Numbered from the stretch's first letter, positions 9,341 to 18,472 are shown. The stretch: 45,929 nt of DNA from Bacteroidota bacterium (GCA_023475265.1 JAMCWE010000030.1:1-45929); one strand, 5' to 3'. A program made the numbers and translations. The notes: generated from the sequence alone by a model not told the origin.

Positions 9341-10591
9341 ATGAATGTTGAAACTGCTTTAAATAAATTATATTCACTTCACAGCTTCGGAATAAAATTA
9401 GGACTTGAGAATATTTCTAATTTTCTTGAGTTCATCGGTAATCCACAGCAGCATTTAAAAACTTTTCATATAGCCGGTTCAAACGGAAAGGGAAGTACAT
9501 CATCATTTATTGCAAGCATTTTGATGGAGTTTGGAAACAAAGTAGGATTGTATACTTCTCCGCATTTCGTAAAGTTTAACGAACGAATAGTAATAAACAA
9601 TAACCAAATACCTGATGATTATATAGCTAAATTTATTACAGAATTTGTCGATTATATTGACAAAAATAAACTTACATTCTTCGAAGTAACGACTGCAATT
9701 GCATTCAAATACTTTTTTGAACAAAATGTAAACTATGCTGTAATAGAAACCGGGCTTGGAGGAAGACTGGATGCAACAAATGTTTTAACTCCGTTAGCTG
9801 TCGTTCTAACTTCTATTAGTCTTGAGCACACGAATATACTCGGCAATACAATTTCAGATATTGCAGGTGAAAAAGTAGCGATAATAAAAAATCATTCAAA
9901 AGTTTTTACTGGCAAATTACCTTCCGAAGCAGAAAAAGTTGTAGAGAAGAGATGTAATGAAACCAACAGCACTTGGTACAAAATAGAAGATTACATCAAT
10001 GTTAAAAACGAACTGGTAGAACTTTATACGGAAGAAGTAGAAATTGATAATTGGAATATTCCGCTTAGAGGCGAATATCAAAAATTTAATGCAGCTTTAG
10101 CCGGATTGGTTGTTTCTAAAACATTATTAAAAAATGATTTTAAACCAATAATGAAAGGAATAGAAAATGTAATAAAAAACACAGGCTTACAAGGCAGGTT
10201 TGAGTATTATTCGAAGGAACCTGATATAATTTTTGACTCTGCACATAATCCTGAGGGAATAGAAAACTTCCTTTTAGAATTTCAAAAAGATTTGAGCAAA
10301 TATCAAAAGAAGGTTTTGCTCTTCGGTGTAATGAAAGATAAATCAATCAAAGAAATGTTATTGAACCTAAAAAATTTCTTTGATGAAATTCATATTACCG
10401 AAATTAATTACGAAAGATCTAGTAAGATAGATGAGCTGCAAAGAATAGCCGGGGAATTAAACTTAAAAGTTATTCCAGAATATGATTCAATAAAATTTTT
10501 TGAAAGCTTCAAGGGCGAAAAACGAGAAAATTGTTTAGTCATTTTAGGAAGCATGTATTTATTAGGAGAAATAAAATCTTCATTACATTAA
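9341..10591 (+). CDS. folC: Bifunctional folylpolyglutamate synthase/dihydrofolate synthase
   Basis: FolC is an ATP-dependent ligase that adds glutamate to dihydropteroate and to reduced folates in the cytoplasm. The 416-residue protein is of normal length. It shows the P-loop HIAGSNGKGST near residues 42-52, the YTSPHFVKFNERI segment near 72-84, and ETGLGGRLDATNV near 137-149, all hallmarks of the Mur-ligase-like FolC family. FDSAHNPEG near 300 is the conserved C-terminal domain His motif. It begins three bases after the pyrD stop without a strong Shine-Dalgarno sequence, suggesting reinitiation from the pyr genes. Whether it performs both activities cannot be judged from sequence alone. Confidence 0.93.
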   Translation: MNVETALNKLYSLHSFGIKLGLENISNFLEFIGNPQQHLKTFHIAGSNGKGSTSSFIASILMEFGNKVGLYTSPHFVKFNERIVINNNQIPDDYIAKFITEFVDYIDKNKLTFFEVTTAIAFKYFFEQNVNYAVIETGLGGRLDATNVLTPLAVVLTSISLEHTNILGNTISDIAGEKVAIIKNHSKVFTGKLPSEAEKVVEKRCNETNSTWYKIEDYINVKNELVELYTEEVEIDNWNIPLRGEYQKFNAALAGLVVSKTLLKNDFKPIMKGIENVIKNTGLQGRFEYYSKEPDIIFDSAHNPEGIENFLLEFQKDLSKYQKKVLLFGVMKDKSIKEMLLNLKNFFDEIHITEINYERSSKIDELQRIAGELNLKVIPEYDSIKFFESFKGEKRENCLVILGSMYLLGEIKSSLH

Positions 10592-10597
10592 AATTGC

Positions 10598-10626
10598 TTG
10601 ACATTTTTTTCAAATAGCCGTATGTT
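10598..10626 (+). promoter_or_regulatory. Candidate sigma-70-like promoter for rho
   Basis: TTGACA at 10598-10603 is followed by a 17-base spacer and TATGTT at 10621-10626. This is a good match to a housekeeping promoter and would give a 5' leader of roughly 140 bases before rho. The gap from folC to rho is 184 bases, consistent with an independent transcription unit. Bacteroidota often use a different promoter consensus, so the match is only suggestive. Confidence 0.4.
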
Positions 10627-10775
10627 TCTATTAAACCTCTTGTTCCTTTCAATAGTAATTAAACATTTTTTTAACATAAGTTAATGACCGCTTAAGCTTG
10701 TCCGGTAAATCTTTGAAAACAAATAATTTAATTTATAATCAAATTCAATCAACTAAATAAATTGGGACTAATAAT

Positions 10776-12029
10776 ATGCCAATGGATATCTCTGAGCTTA
10801 AATCAAAAAAGATTGTAGAGCTCAATGCAATAGCTAAGGAATTAGGAATTTCCGGCTATAGTGATCTGCGAAAGCAAGAACTCATTTTCAAAATTCTCGA
10901 AGCGCAAACCTCCAAAGACGGCTTAACTTTCTCTAAAGGTGTTTTGGAAGTTCTGCCAGACGGTTACGGTTTCCTTCGTTCATCGGATTATAATTATCTA
11001 CCTTCACCCGATGATATTTATGTGTCACCCTCACAAATTAAAAAATTCAGTCTGCGTACCGGTGATTTTGTAAGCGGACAAGTAAGACCTCCAAAAGAAG
11101 GTGAAAGATTTTTTGCACTGCTGAGAGTTGAAGCAGTAAACGGACTGGAGCCAGAAGGAATAAGAGAAAGAACATTGTTCGATAACCTTGTTCCTGTTTA
11201 TCCAACGAGGAGAATAAATCTTGAATCAGCTCCAGGCGAATATTCAATGAGAATTATGGATCTTCTTTCTCCGATAGGAAAAGGTCAAAGAGGATTAATT
11301 GTATCTCCACCTAAAAGCGGTAAGACAATTCTTCTTCAAAAGATTGCAAACTCTATAACGAGAAATCATCCTGAAATAAAATTAATTATTCTTTTAATTG
11401 ATGAACGCCCTGAAGAAGTTACCGATATGGAACGTTCAGTAAAAGGCGAAGTAATCAGCTCAACTTTTGATGAACCGGCAGAACGCCACGTTCAAGTAGC
11501 GGATATGGTTATTGAAAAAGCTAAAAGATTAGTTGAAGCAAAAGAGGATGTTGTAATTCTTCTTGATAGTATAACAAGATTAGCACGCGCACATAATATA
11601 GTTGTTCCTCACAGCGGAAGAATTCTTTCCGGCGGTGTTGATGCAAACGCTTTACATAAACCTAAAAGATTTTTCGGCGCTGCTCGTAATACGGAAGACG
11701 GCGGAAGCTTAACTATCATTGCTACTGCGCTTATTGATACCGGTAGTAGAATGGATGATGTCATCTTTGAAGAGTTCAAAGGTACAGGCAACATGGAATT
11801 AGTTCTTAACAGAGATTTAAGCGACAGAAGAATATTCCCTGCAATTGATGTTAACCGCTCCGGTACACGAAGAGAAGATTTGCTTATGAAAGAGGATGAA
11901 CTTGCAAAGGTATGGATACTAAGAAAAATACTCAGCGATTTTAATCCTGTTGAAGCAATGGATTTCTTATTAGATAAAATTCGGGGTACTAAAAACAATA
12001 AGGAATTTTTGACCAGCATGAATAGTTAA
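10776..12029 (+). CDS. rho: Transcription termination factor Rho
   Basis: Rho is a hexameric RNA helicase that terminates transcription. The protein has 417 residues, close to the E. coli length, and lacks the long N-terminal insertion seen in some Bacteroidota and Actinobacteria. Residues about 5-45 are the Rho N-terminal helical domain ([18 protein letters not shown]). Residues about 55-125 are the cold-shock-like RNA-binding domain ([13 protein letters not shown]). The ATPase domain has Walker A SPPKSGKT near 177-184, [13 protein letters not shown] near 207-219 and [15 protein letters not shown] near 260-274. The R-loop and Q-loop region, [20 protein letters not shown], is intact. It is flanked by gaps of 184 and 222 bases and is probably monocistronic. 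The start is ATG at 10776; a second ATG two codons later is also possible. Confidence 0.96.
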   Translation: MPMDISELKSKKIVELNAIAKELGISGYSDLRKQELIFKILEAQTSKDGLTFSKGVLEVLPDGYGFLRSSDYNYLPSPDDIYVSPSQIKKFSLRTGDFVSGQVRPPKEGERFFALLRVEAVNGLEPEGIRERTLFDNLVPVYPTRRINLESAPGEYSMRIMDLLSPIGKGQRGLIVSPPKSGKTILLQKIANSITRNHPEIKLIILLIDERPEEVTDMERSVKGEVISSTFDEPAERHVQVADMVIEKAKRLVEAKEDVVILLDSITRLARAHNIVVPHSGRILSGGVDANALHKPKRFFGAARNTEDGGSLTIIATALIDTGSRMDDVIFEEFKGTGNMELVLNRDLSDRRIFPAIDVNRSGTRREDLLMKEDELAKVWILRKILSDFNPVEAMDFLLDKIRGTKNNKEFLTSMNS

Positions 12030-12190
12030 TCAATGTCTTCATTGTACTTTCACGCCCATGTTAGTTGATCATTAAATCCTTTAAATTTATGGATTGCTTT
12101 TCAGATGATACGGGATAAGTACGATCTTTTGATAATGTAAATCAGAAGAAGTTTCGTAATTAAGAGATGAATTCGGATAATAAATAAAAT

Positions 12191-12220
12191 TTGACTGCAA
12201 TTAAAAATATCTTATATATT
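12191..12220 (+). promoter_or_regulatory. Candidate promoter upstream of the GWxTD-pdxA-ftsE unit
   Basis: TTGACT at 12191-12196 is followed by a TATATATT tract at 12213-12220, with a spacer of 16-18 bases depending on the register. Transcription would begin near 12226. That leaves too little leader for the ATG at 12231 and favours the ATG at 12252 as translation start of the next gene. Confidence 0.4.
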
Positions 12221-12251
12221 TATAGTCATAATGCATTATTATATTGGTATT

Positions 12252-13520
12252 ATGACTAAAAGATTTAATTTATTTTTAAATGTATTTATCGCGATTACAA
12301 TTTGCGGTTCAACTTTCAGCCAAATTCGCCCTTCATTTTCATATTATGAAACTCATATTTTCAAGGCAGATTCAACTTATAAAGTTTTTTACGTTTATAA
12401 AATTCCATACAATCATTTTGTCTTTATAAAGGACGGAAAAAAGTACACTGCCAATTTCAGATTATCAATTGAAGTTACCGATACAGCATCAAATCATGTT
12501 ACAAGGCAAATTGAAGATAAAATTATAGCATCAGTAAATTATGATGAAACAAATTCGGACAATAATTATTTTGAGGGTATAACTAAATTTAATTTATCTT
12601 CCGGAAAATACTTTTTGCACCCGATGATTACGGATTTAAATTCAAACAGAGATTTGAAATTGCCTGAAGTCCGAATCGATCTAATATCAACAAAAGAAAA
12701 AGATTTTTACCGGCCATTGGTTGTTGATAAGAGTTTAATGAAATGCGATAATAAATTATTGTATAAACTTACCAATTTCAACGATTGTGTTCCACTCAGT
12801 GAAAATGAATTTAACTTGATCATTCCTTGTAAGGATACCTCAGTAAGTCAAATCTATGTAAGATTATTAAATAACAAAGACACGGTTTACAGCGGCAATA
12901 TAAGCGAATCTTTTATCTGTGGAATATTGCCTGAGGAGTGTGAAGAAAGAATTGTTTTGGATTCATCAAAAAATATAATTCCGACAAGAAATTTTATATT
13001 AAAAAATTTCAGTCATAAACTGAAAGAAGGCAACTTACGAATTTATCTTTCCAGAGATAAAAATTTAGTTGATGAACATCCTTTTGTTTTAGATGTAACC
13101 TGGTTTAAGAAACCATTTTCATTGAGGGATTCTAAGGAAGCAATAAAACTTTTAAAATATATCGATAAAGAAACTGTAATAGATTCTCTTTTAAAATTTG
13201 ATTCAAATGATTATCCTGATGTTTTATTTAATTATTGGAAAAAATATGATCCGGATACATCAACAGAATTTAATCCATTGATGAATGAATATTATCAACG
13301 TATTGATTTGATGATCTTTCATTTTTCAGCACTTTCCGGTAAAAGCGGGGCAGCAACTGACAGGGGAATGACTTATATAAAATTTGGTAAACCAAAAAGT
13401 ATTGAAAGATCATCAAATCAATACGGAAAAGTTGTTGAGAAATGGTTTTATAAAAATCCTTTAAGAGTTTTTGAATTCATAGATCAGAACGGAACCGGTG
13501 ATTACGTATTAAAAAAATAA
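12252..13520 (+). CDS. GWxTD-family secreted protein with degenerate GWxTD motif
   Basis: The 422-residue protein begins with a signal peptide (MTKRFNLFLNVFIAITICG, cleavage near TFSQ). The start at 12252 is preferred over the in-frame ATG at 12231 because it places basic residues directly before the hydrophobic core and leaves room for the upstream promoter. The C-terminal 60 residues carry ATDRGMTYIKFGKPKSIER followed by VVEKWFYKNP, matching the GWxTD domain found in Bacteroidota, Ignavibacteria and Acidobacteria. The name-giving Gly-Trp is replaced by Gly-Ala (GAATD). The central part is beta-rich and unfamiliar. The function of this family is not established. It is followed one base later by pdxA, so it is the first gene of a four-gene unit. 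Confidence 0.72.
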   Translation: MTKRFNLFLNVFIAITICGSTFSQIRPSFSYYETHIFKADSTYKVFYVYKIPYNHFVFIKDGKKYTANFRLSIEVTDTASNHVTRQIEDKIIASVNYDETNSDNNYFEGITKFNLSSGKYFLHPMITDLNSNRDLKLPEVRIDLISTKEKDFYRPLVVDKSLMKCDNKLLYKLTNFNDCVPLSENEFNLIIPCKDTSVSQIYVRLLNNKDTVYSGNISESFICGILPEECEERIVLDSSKNIIPTRNFILKNFSHKLKEGNLRIYLSRDKNLVDEHPFVLDVTWFKKPFSLRDSKEAIKLLKYIDKETVIDSLLKFDSNDYPDVLFNYWKKYDPDTSTEFNPLMNEYYQRIDLMIFHFSALSGKSGAATDRGMTYIKFGKPKSIERSSNQYGKVVEKWFYKNPLRVFEFIDQNGTGDYVLKK

Positions 13521-13521
13521 A

Positions 13522-14502
13522 ATGAATAAATTTGTTTTTACTTGCGGCGATATAAACGGCATTGGGCCTGAAATTGTAATTAAGGCGTTAAATAAAATTA
13601 CCATCCGAACTAAATATAAATTTATTTTTATCTGTCCTATAAATGTATTTGATTATACTTCGAAAATAGTTAAACCGAAATTTGATTTTACAGTTACGAA
13701 TAGTGATGAATTAAAATTTGATTCAACTGTAACAATTTTGAATTACGGTTCATTCAAACAAAATATTGGTTCACCAACAAAAGATTCCGGCAGAGCTTCT
13801 TTTCATGCAATTAAAAAATCTTTTGAGCTTACTATAAATAAAATCGGTGATGCTATTATTACTTCTCCGATTTCAAAAAATGCAATCAATATGGCAGGCG
13901 AAAAGTTTCCCGGTCATACTGAAATGTATGCCGAATGGTGCGGAGTTAAAAATTTTGTAATGATGTTTCTCTCAAAAAAAATGAATGCAGCACTTGCGAC
14001 AATTCATGAGTCAATTAAAAATGTTCCGCGTTTAATAACCAAGAATTCAATTACTCAAAAATTAGAAGTAATTATTGATGCTCTTAAAGATGATTTAAGA
14101 ATTTCTTTACCAAGGATTGCAATTCTTGGATTGAATCCTCATGCAGGAGAAAATGGTTTAATCGGTCTAGAAGAAAAAGAAATTATTATACCGGTAATTT
14201 CAGAAAATAAATATTCAAAATATTTATCCGGACCATTTTCACCAGATGCTTTTTTCGCAAATCAAATGTATAAAAAATTTGATCTAGTATTTGGAATGTA
14301 TCATGACCAAGTTCTGATACCATTTAAGCTGATTAATTTTGGCGAAGGAGTTAACTATACTGCTGGATTACCTATTGTAAGAACCTCACCGGATCATGGT
14401 ACCGCATTCGATATTGCAGGGCGAGGAATTGCAAATGAATCAAGCATTATTAGATCATTTTTATACGCTAAAAAAATTGTATCTAATAGAAATCATAAAT
14501 GA
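13522..14502 (+). CDS. pdxA: 4-hydroxythreonine-4-phosphate dehydrogenase
   Basis: PdxA oxidises 4-phosphohydroxy-L-threonine with NAD(P)+ in the DXP-dependent route to pyridoxal phosphate. The 326-residue length fits the family. Visible signatures are TCGDINGIGPEIVIKAL at the N-terminus, FPGHTEMYAEWCG near residues 130-142 with a metal-binding His, LNPHAGENG near 203-211, FGMYHDQVLIPFK near 256-268 with the second His, and TSPDHGTAFDIAGRG near 289-303 with the third His. The gene starts one base after the GWxTD-family gene and overlaps the next gene by four bases (ATGA), so all three are probably cotranscribed. No other vitamin B6 gene is present in the window. Confidence 0.93.
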   Translation: MNKFVFTCGDINGIGPEIVIKALNKITIRTKYKFIFICPINVFDYTSKIVKPKFDFTVTNSDELKFDSTVTILNYGSFKQNIGSPTKDSGRASFHAIKKSFELTINKIGDAIITSPISKNAINMAGEKFPGHTEMYAEWCGVKNFVMMFLSKKMNAALATIHESIKNVPRLITKNSITQKLEVIIDALKDDLRISLPRIAILGLNPHAGENGLIGLEEKEIIIPVISENKYSKYLSGPFSPDAFFANQMYKKFDLVFGMYHDQVLIPFKLINFGEGVNYTAGLPIVRTSPDHGTAFDIAGRGIANESSIIRSFLYAKKIVSNRNHK

Positions 14503-15251
14503 ATACTGAAACGAATTCCAAAAATTATGAGAAGCTCCCACTTATTTACGAATATTTAATGAGGAAAATTGAATACGAAGTTTGGGCAAAATATATAAAT
14601 ACATTAGTTTCTAATTATGTAAAAAAGGATGTAAAAGTTTTAGAGCTGGCGGCAGGCAATTGTAAACTTGCAAAAAATCTCAAGCAATATTATCCGAAAA
14701 TCATTGCAACTGATATATCTAAAAATATGCTAAAAAACTCTGGTAAAAATAATATTTTAAAAGCTTGCTGTGAAATGACACGGCTACCATTCAAGAACAG
14801 CTTCGGTTTGATATACAGTGCTTTTGACAGCATTAATTATTTGACAAGTAAAAAGAAACTTCTAAATTTGTTTAAAGAAGTTTATGATTTGCTTGACGAC
14901 AAAGGAATATTCACTTTCGATGTAAGTCTTGAGAAAAATAGTTTGAACCATTCAAAAGAAGCAGAACGATACGGTGAATATAAAGGAATTAAATTTAATC
15001 AAAGAAGCGAATACAACAAGAAAACCCGAATACACAAGAATATTTTTATAATTGAAATGGAAAACAATAAAGTATTTAAGGAAGTTCATCGACAAAAAAT
15101 ATTTTTGTTTGAAACTTACTTTGAGCTAATTGAAAAATCCGGTTTATCAGTATTGGAATGCCTTAAGGCGTTCACATATAAACATGGAAGTCCAAATTCG
15201 GAACGTGTTCAGTTTATCTTAAGGAAAGATTTAAAGAGATGCTTACAATAA
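14499..15251 (+). CDS. SAM-dependent class I methyltransferase, substrate unknown
   Basis: The 250-residue protein has the Rossmann methyltransferase order: motif I VLELAAGNCKLAKNL near residues 46-60, motif II IIATDISKNML near 66-76, motif III/IV TRLPFKNSFGLIYSAFDSIN near 92-111, and the post-motif LLDDKGIFTFDVS near 130-142. The C-terminal half forms the beta strands expected to cap the active site. It overlaps pdxA by four bases and ftsE by 13 bases, so it is translated in the middle of a tightly packed operon. The neighbours do not indicate a substrate. Small-molecule methylation is more likely than rRNA methylation because there is no RNA-binding extension. Confidence 0.8.
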   Translation: MNTETNSKNYEKLPLIYEYLMRKIEYEVWAKYINTLVSNYVKKDVKVLELAAGNCKLAKNLKQYYPKIIATDISKNMLKNSGKNNILKACCEMTRLPFKNSFGLIYSAFDSINYLTSKKKLLNLFKEVYDLLDDKGIFTFDVSLEKNSLNHSKEAERYGEYKGIKFNQRSEYNKKTRIHKNIFIIEMENNKVFKEVHRQKIFLFETYFELIEKSGLSVLECLKAFTYKHGSPNSERVQFILRKDLKRCLQ

Positions 15252-15907
15252 ATAATTTAGCCTTTAGCTATCCTACGCAGCCAGTATTTGCAGATTTAAA
15301 TGTTAATCTAGAGCCTGGTGAATTTAGCTTTTTGATTGGGAAAAGCGGTTCAGGAAAAAGCACACTTCTCCAGTTAATTTATATGAACCTTCTGCCAGAC
15401 ACTGGTGAAGTTAATGTTGCAGGATATAGCTCGAGAAATATTAAACCGAAGGAATTACCGTTTTTACGGAGGAAGCTTGGTGTAATTTTCCAGGATTTTA
15501 AATTGTTTAGAGACCGTAATATTTATGAAAATATATCTTTTGTTTTAGAGGCAACGGGTATTTCAAAAAAAGAAATGAAGAAAAAATTAAATGATGCGCT
15601 TACTGATGTTGGATTATTTCATAGGCGCTTCAGCATGCCGAATGAGTTATCCGGTGGAGAAAAACAACGTGTTGCAATTGCAAGGGCAATAGTAAATGAA
15701 CCGGTATTAATATTAGCTGATGAGCCGACAGGAAATCTTGATCCGGAAACAGCAAATGAAATTCTTGATATATTAATGAAAATACACAACCGCGGAACAG
15801 CAATTTTATTTGCAACACACAATTACGAAATAGTAAAAAGATTTCCCATGAAAATATATAAGATTGAAGATGGGAAAGCATTAAAAGGCGTGATCAAACA
15901 GAAATAG
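15239..15907 (+). CDS. ftsE: FtsE-like cell-division ABC transporter ATP-binding protein
   Basis: FtsE is the ATPase that, with FtsX, controls peptidoglycan hydrolases at the division site. The 222-residue protein has Walker A GKSGSGKST near residues 34-42, the Q-loop at VIFQDF near 80-85, the signature LSGGEKQRVAIARA near 134-147, Walker B VLILADEPTGNLDP near 153-166 and the switch His in FATHN near 188. The single ATPase domain and the DFKLFRDRNIYENI segment fit FtsE better than LolD or MacB, but these groups are close. No ftsX lies next to it: the next gene is convergent. Its stop overlaps the 3' end of adk by 14 bases on the opposite strand. The ATG at 15239 overlaps the methyltransferase gene by 13 bases. 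Confidence 0.82.
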   Translation: MLTINNLAFSYPTQPVFADLNVNLEPGEFSFLIGKSGSGKSTLLQLIYMNLLPDTGEVNVAGYSSRNIKPKELPFLRRKLGVIFQDFKLFRDRNIYENISFVLEATGISKKEMKKKLNDALTDVGLFHRRFSMPNELSGGEKQRVAIARAIVNEPVLILADEPTGNLDPETANEILDILMKIHNRGTAILFATHNYEIVKRFPMKIYKIEDGKALKGVIKQK

Positions 15908-16568
15908 AATCCTTCTTGCCGGTTCTTGCTTCAATTGCGGAAATAATATTTTTTGTAACTTCTTCTACAGATGAAGATCCATTAATATAAATTACCATAT
16001 TTTTTTCTTCATAATGATCCAGCACCGGCCTTGTTGTAGTTTTAAATACGTCCATTCTATGCCTAATTACTTTTTCTGAATCGTCATCGCGCAAATAAAA
16101 ACTATTTTTTGCCTTACAAACCGGACATTCATTATTATCTTTGATCTCATTATAATTAAAAATATTACCGCAATTTCGGCAGGCTCGTCTATTCGTTAAT
16201 CTTTTAACTAATTCTTCTTCGTCAGCAGTTATTGTTAACAAAATTACATCGTTAATATTTAATTCTAACAGAATTTTATCTAAAGCAAAAGCCTGAGCAA
16301 GCGATCTTGGAAAACCATCTAATATAAATCCATTCTTACATTTTGCATTTTGAAAAGTATCTTTAATAAGTTCAATCATAATATTGTCGGATACAAGCTC
16401 GCCTTTATTTAAAATATTTTGAGCTTGAATTCCCAAAGGAGTTTGATCTTTAACAGACTGTCTTAAAATATCACCAGTCGAAATATGAGGAATATTAAAT
16501 TTTGCGGAAAGGATTTTTGCTTGGGTTCCTTTTCCTACCCCTGGAGAACCAAATAAAATAATACGCAT
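15894..16568 (-). CDS. adk: Adenylate kinase with zinc-type lid
   Basis: Adk interconverts ATP plus AMP and two ADP. From the ATG at 16568 the protein has 224 residues and begins directly with MRIILFGSPGVGKGTQAK, the P-loop. An upstream in-frame ATG at 16619 would add 17 residues rich in Asn that are not seen in this family, so it was not used. ISTGDILR near residues 31-38 and GFILDGFPRSLAQA near 83-96 bind AMP. The lid contains CRNCGNIFNYN and later CPVCKAK, four cysteines that would hold a zinc ion, as in Gram-positive and many Bacteroidota enzymes. RDDDSEKVIRHRMDVF contributes the conserved Arg pair. The 3' end overlaps ftsE convergently by 14 bases. Confidence 0.94.
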   Translation of the reverse strand: MRIILFGSPGVGKGTQAKILSAKFNIPHISTGDILRQSVKDQTPLGIQAQNILNKGELVSDNIMIELIKDTFQNAKCKNGFILDGFPRSLAQAFALDKILLELNINDVILLTITADEEELVKRLTNRRACRNCGNIFNYNEIKDNNECPVCKAKNSFYLRDDDSEKVIRHRMDVFKTTTRPVLDHYEEKNMVIYINGSSSVEEVTKNIISAIEARTGKKDSISV

Positions 16569-16672
16569 ATTATTTCCAATTATTTCAAGAAAATTATTAT
16601 TATTAAAAGTTTTAATCAAGCAGGATAATTTTAATCCCTTTAAATATTATTCAAAAAATAGTTTCATAATTT

Positions 16673-17209
16673 CTATTTTCTATGGACAGTTCCTGAATAA
16701 TATATTGAAAAAGCTACAGGGTTTGAAGAAGAAGCAATCTCAAATTTTATATTTAATTTTTGATTATTAATTTTAGAGTAAGTTAAACGATACCTAGGGT
16801 TGATGGGGGAAATGTCGCTAACAAAAGTTAATGTATTATGATCATCAGAAAAATTAATTGAATAATTTATAATATGTCCCTCGTTATCAAAATAATTTCC
16901 ATGTACAGAACCATCCGGCTGTTTATAAATTATTGTCAAATCATCATGACTATAAGATGATCTGTCTTTAGTTGAAGGGAAATAAGTGGAGCTTTTTCGT
17001 ATGAGGATTTTCTTTTGAAGATCAAAATCAAAGGAAAAACTACCTCTTCCTTGTCCCGGAGTACCTGATCCCTCACCAATCCATTCACCTAAGATAAAAT
17101 AGAATGGCTTCCAATCAGTATCTTTTTTAATACTTTGTGAAAATGTTAATGGGGTTAGTGCAAAGAAGACTAATAAAAGGATAACAATTTTTCTAATTTT
17201 ATTTTCCAC
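16673..17209 (-). CDS. Small secreted protein, nitrobindin/DUF1579-like beta-barrel fold possible
   Basis: The 178-residue protein starts with a signal peptide (MENKIRKIVILLLVFFALT, cleavage near TFSQS). The mature part begins with FYFILGEWIGEGSGTPGQG, resembling the LxGxWxGxG entry of nitrobindin-like and DUF1579 lipocalin-shaped barrels. About ten beta strands follow, including GSVHGNYFDNEGHIINYSI and ISPINPRYRLTYSKI. No catalytic motif can be recognised, and heme binding cannot be claimed. It stands alone between adk and tadA, with gaps of 104 and 224 bases, in the same orientation. Function unknown. Confidence 0.65.
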   Translation of the reverse strand: MENKIRKIVILLLVFFALTPLTFSQSIKKDTDWKPFYFILGEWIGEGSGTPGQGRGSFSFDFDLQKKILIRKSSTYFPSTKDRSSYSHDDLTIIYKQPDGSVHGNYFDNEGHIINYSINFSDDHNTLTFVSDISPINPRYRLTYSKINNQKLNIKFEIASSSNPVAFSIYYSGTVHRK

Positions 17210-17433
17210 TTTAATTTTCTATTATAACTATTAACTATCATTAGTTTTACAGCTTAAAATTAGTGCAAAATATTATATAATGACAGAAATATTTACCATA
17301 TATTTAAAAGAATATTTTGTATTGATGGATTAAATTATTTTGAAAAAAGTATTACTAAAAGAAATGTAAACAAAGTGTACGAGGCTCTTAATAAAAGAGA
17401 AATGAAAAAAATAATGATCGTAATAATATAATT

Positions 17434-17916
17434 TCATGCAAATTGATTCTTCCCATCATTTCGTTTTTTCGTAAAGAAAGCGTTTAATAACTGCCTGCTT
17501 TCGGATTCATATAAACCGGAAAAGATTCTAATCTTGTGGTTATATTTTCCTTCCTCAGCAACATTATAGACTGAACCGCATGCTCCAAACTTGGGATCGA
17601 ATGCAGAGAAAAAAACATTTTTTATCCTTGAAGCAAGCAAAGCTCCAGTGCACATAATGCACGGTTCGAGTGTTACATAAATGTCGCATTCATTAAGACG
17701 CCAATTTGCCAAATGATTAGACGCAGCAGTTATTGCAATCATTTCAGCATGAGCAGTGGCGTCTTTTAATTTTTCTACTTGATTATATCCGCGTCCGATG
17801 ATTTTATTCTCATGAACAACAACAGCACCAACCGGAACTTCATCTTCCAATAACGCTTGTTCTGCTTCCTGCAAAGCTGTGTACATAAATTTATATGAGT
17901 CTTCGGAAAAAAGCAT
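17434..17916 (-). CDS. tadA: tRNA-specific adenosine deaminase (TadA)
   Basis: TadA converts A34 of tRNA-Arg(ACG) to inosine, so that one tRNA reads CGU, CGC and CGA. The 160-residue protein has the zinc and catalytic motifs of the family: HAEM near residues 55-58 (His ligand and catalytic Glu) and PCIMCTGAL near 85-93 (two Cys ligands). The N-terminal DEVPVGAVVVHENKIIGRGYN and the TAHAEMIAI stretch fit TadA rather than cytosine or guanine deaminases, although these are related. A tRNA-Arg(UCG) gene lies about 100 bases upstream on the same strand, and the true substrate tRNA-Arg(ACG) is encoded at 32.1 kb. Confidence 0.9.
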   Translation of the reverse strand: MLFSEDSYKFMYTALQEAEQALLEDEVPVGAVVVHENKIIGRGYNQVEKLKDATAHAEMIAITAASNHLANWRLNECDIYVTLEPCIMCTGALLASRIKNVFFSAFDPKFGACGSVYNVAEEGKYNHKIRIFSGLYESESRQLLNAFFTKKRNDGKNQFA

Positions 17917-17931
17917 GCGTGGTTGATTAGA

Positions 17932-17967
17932 AATTCAAATTAAAAAGTATTTTCTCTAATTTGAATT
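17932..17967. repeat. 11-bp inverted repeat between tRNA-Arg(UCG) and tadA
   Basis: AATTCAAATTA at 17932-17942 is perfectly complementary to TAATTTGAATT at 17957-17967, with a 14-base loop. On the minus strand it lies about 50 bases after the tRNA 3' end and just before the tadA start. It could be a weak terminator or processing hairpin for the tRNA transcript, or part of the tadA leader. No long T-run follows it. Confidence 0.45.
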
Positions 17968-18016
17968 CTGGTTTCCTTATCATTCATAATCAATTGTGAA
18001 TTTAGAATTGTTTTAG

Positions 18017-18090
18017 TACGCCCAGAAGGATTCGAACCCTCAACCCTCAGATCCGAAGTCTGATGCTCTATCCAGTTGAGCTATGGGCGC
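18017..18090 (-). tRNA. tRNA-Arg (anticodon UCG)
   Basis: Read on the minus strand, a 74-base cloverleaf runs from GCGCCCA (acceptor, 18090 down) to TGGGCGT plus discriminator A at 18017. The D arm contains AGCTCAACTGGATAGAGC. The anticodon arm is TCAGA, loop CTTCGGA, TCTGA, giving anticodon TCG. The T arm is GAGGG-TTCGAAT-CCTTC with one G-T pair. The first acceptor pair is G-T. CCA is not encoded. It reads CGA and probably CGG. Confidence 0.93.
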
Positions 18091-18462
18091 ATAATTATTA
18101 AGGAATAAAAAACTAAGTATAAAAACAATAATTAAAAATCAAAGTTATTTTAAAATTTGTTTCATTTCTTCTCAACAAAAATACTATTGATATTCTCTAG
18201 AATCAATTTTGAGTTTGAATGTTGTGTAAATTAAATTTTATTAACTCATTAAATTTTATTACTTATTATAAATTATTTGAAGAATAAATATGTTGGGGCT
18301 TAATTAATCGATGGTAATTGAGAAAAGCTAATTTAGTCATGTGAAAAAATTATTTGAAAGAAATATATTATATTTATTACAAAGAATTTCTATTCATGGT
18401 CTTTATTTGAAATTCAAAAATATTTTTAATATAAAAAGCTTAATACAGATTTAATTGGGGTT
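18091..18462. other. Intergenic region before the sensory block, no gene recognised
   Basis: About 370 AT-rich bases between the leftward tRNA-Arg(UCG) and the rightward small ORF. It must hold divergent promoters for both units, but I see no clear consensus pair, no riboswitch-like structure and no credible ORF. Confidence 0.5.
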
Positions 18463-18467
18463 GGAGG
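18463..18467 (+). promoter_or_regulatory. Strong ribosome-binding site deciding the start of the small ORF
   Basis: GGAGG at 18463-18467 lies five bases before the ATG at 18473. It is among the best Shine-Dalgarno matches in the window and is the main reason to take the following 59-codon ORF seriously. Confidence 0.6.
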
Positions 18468-18472
18468 TATTT

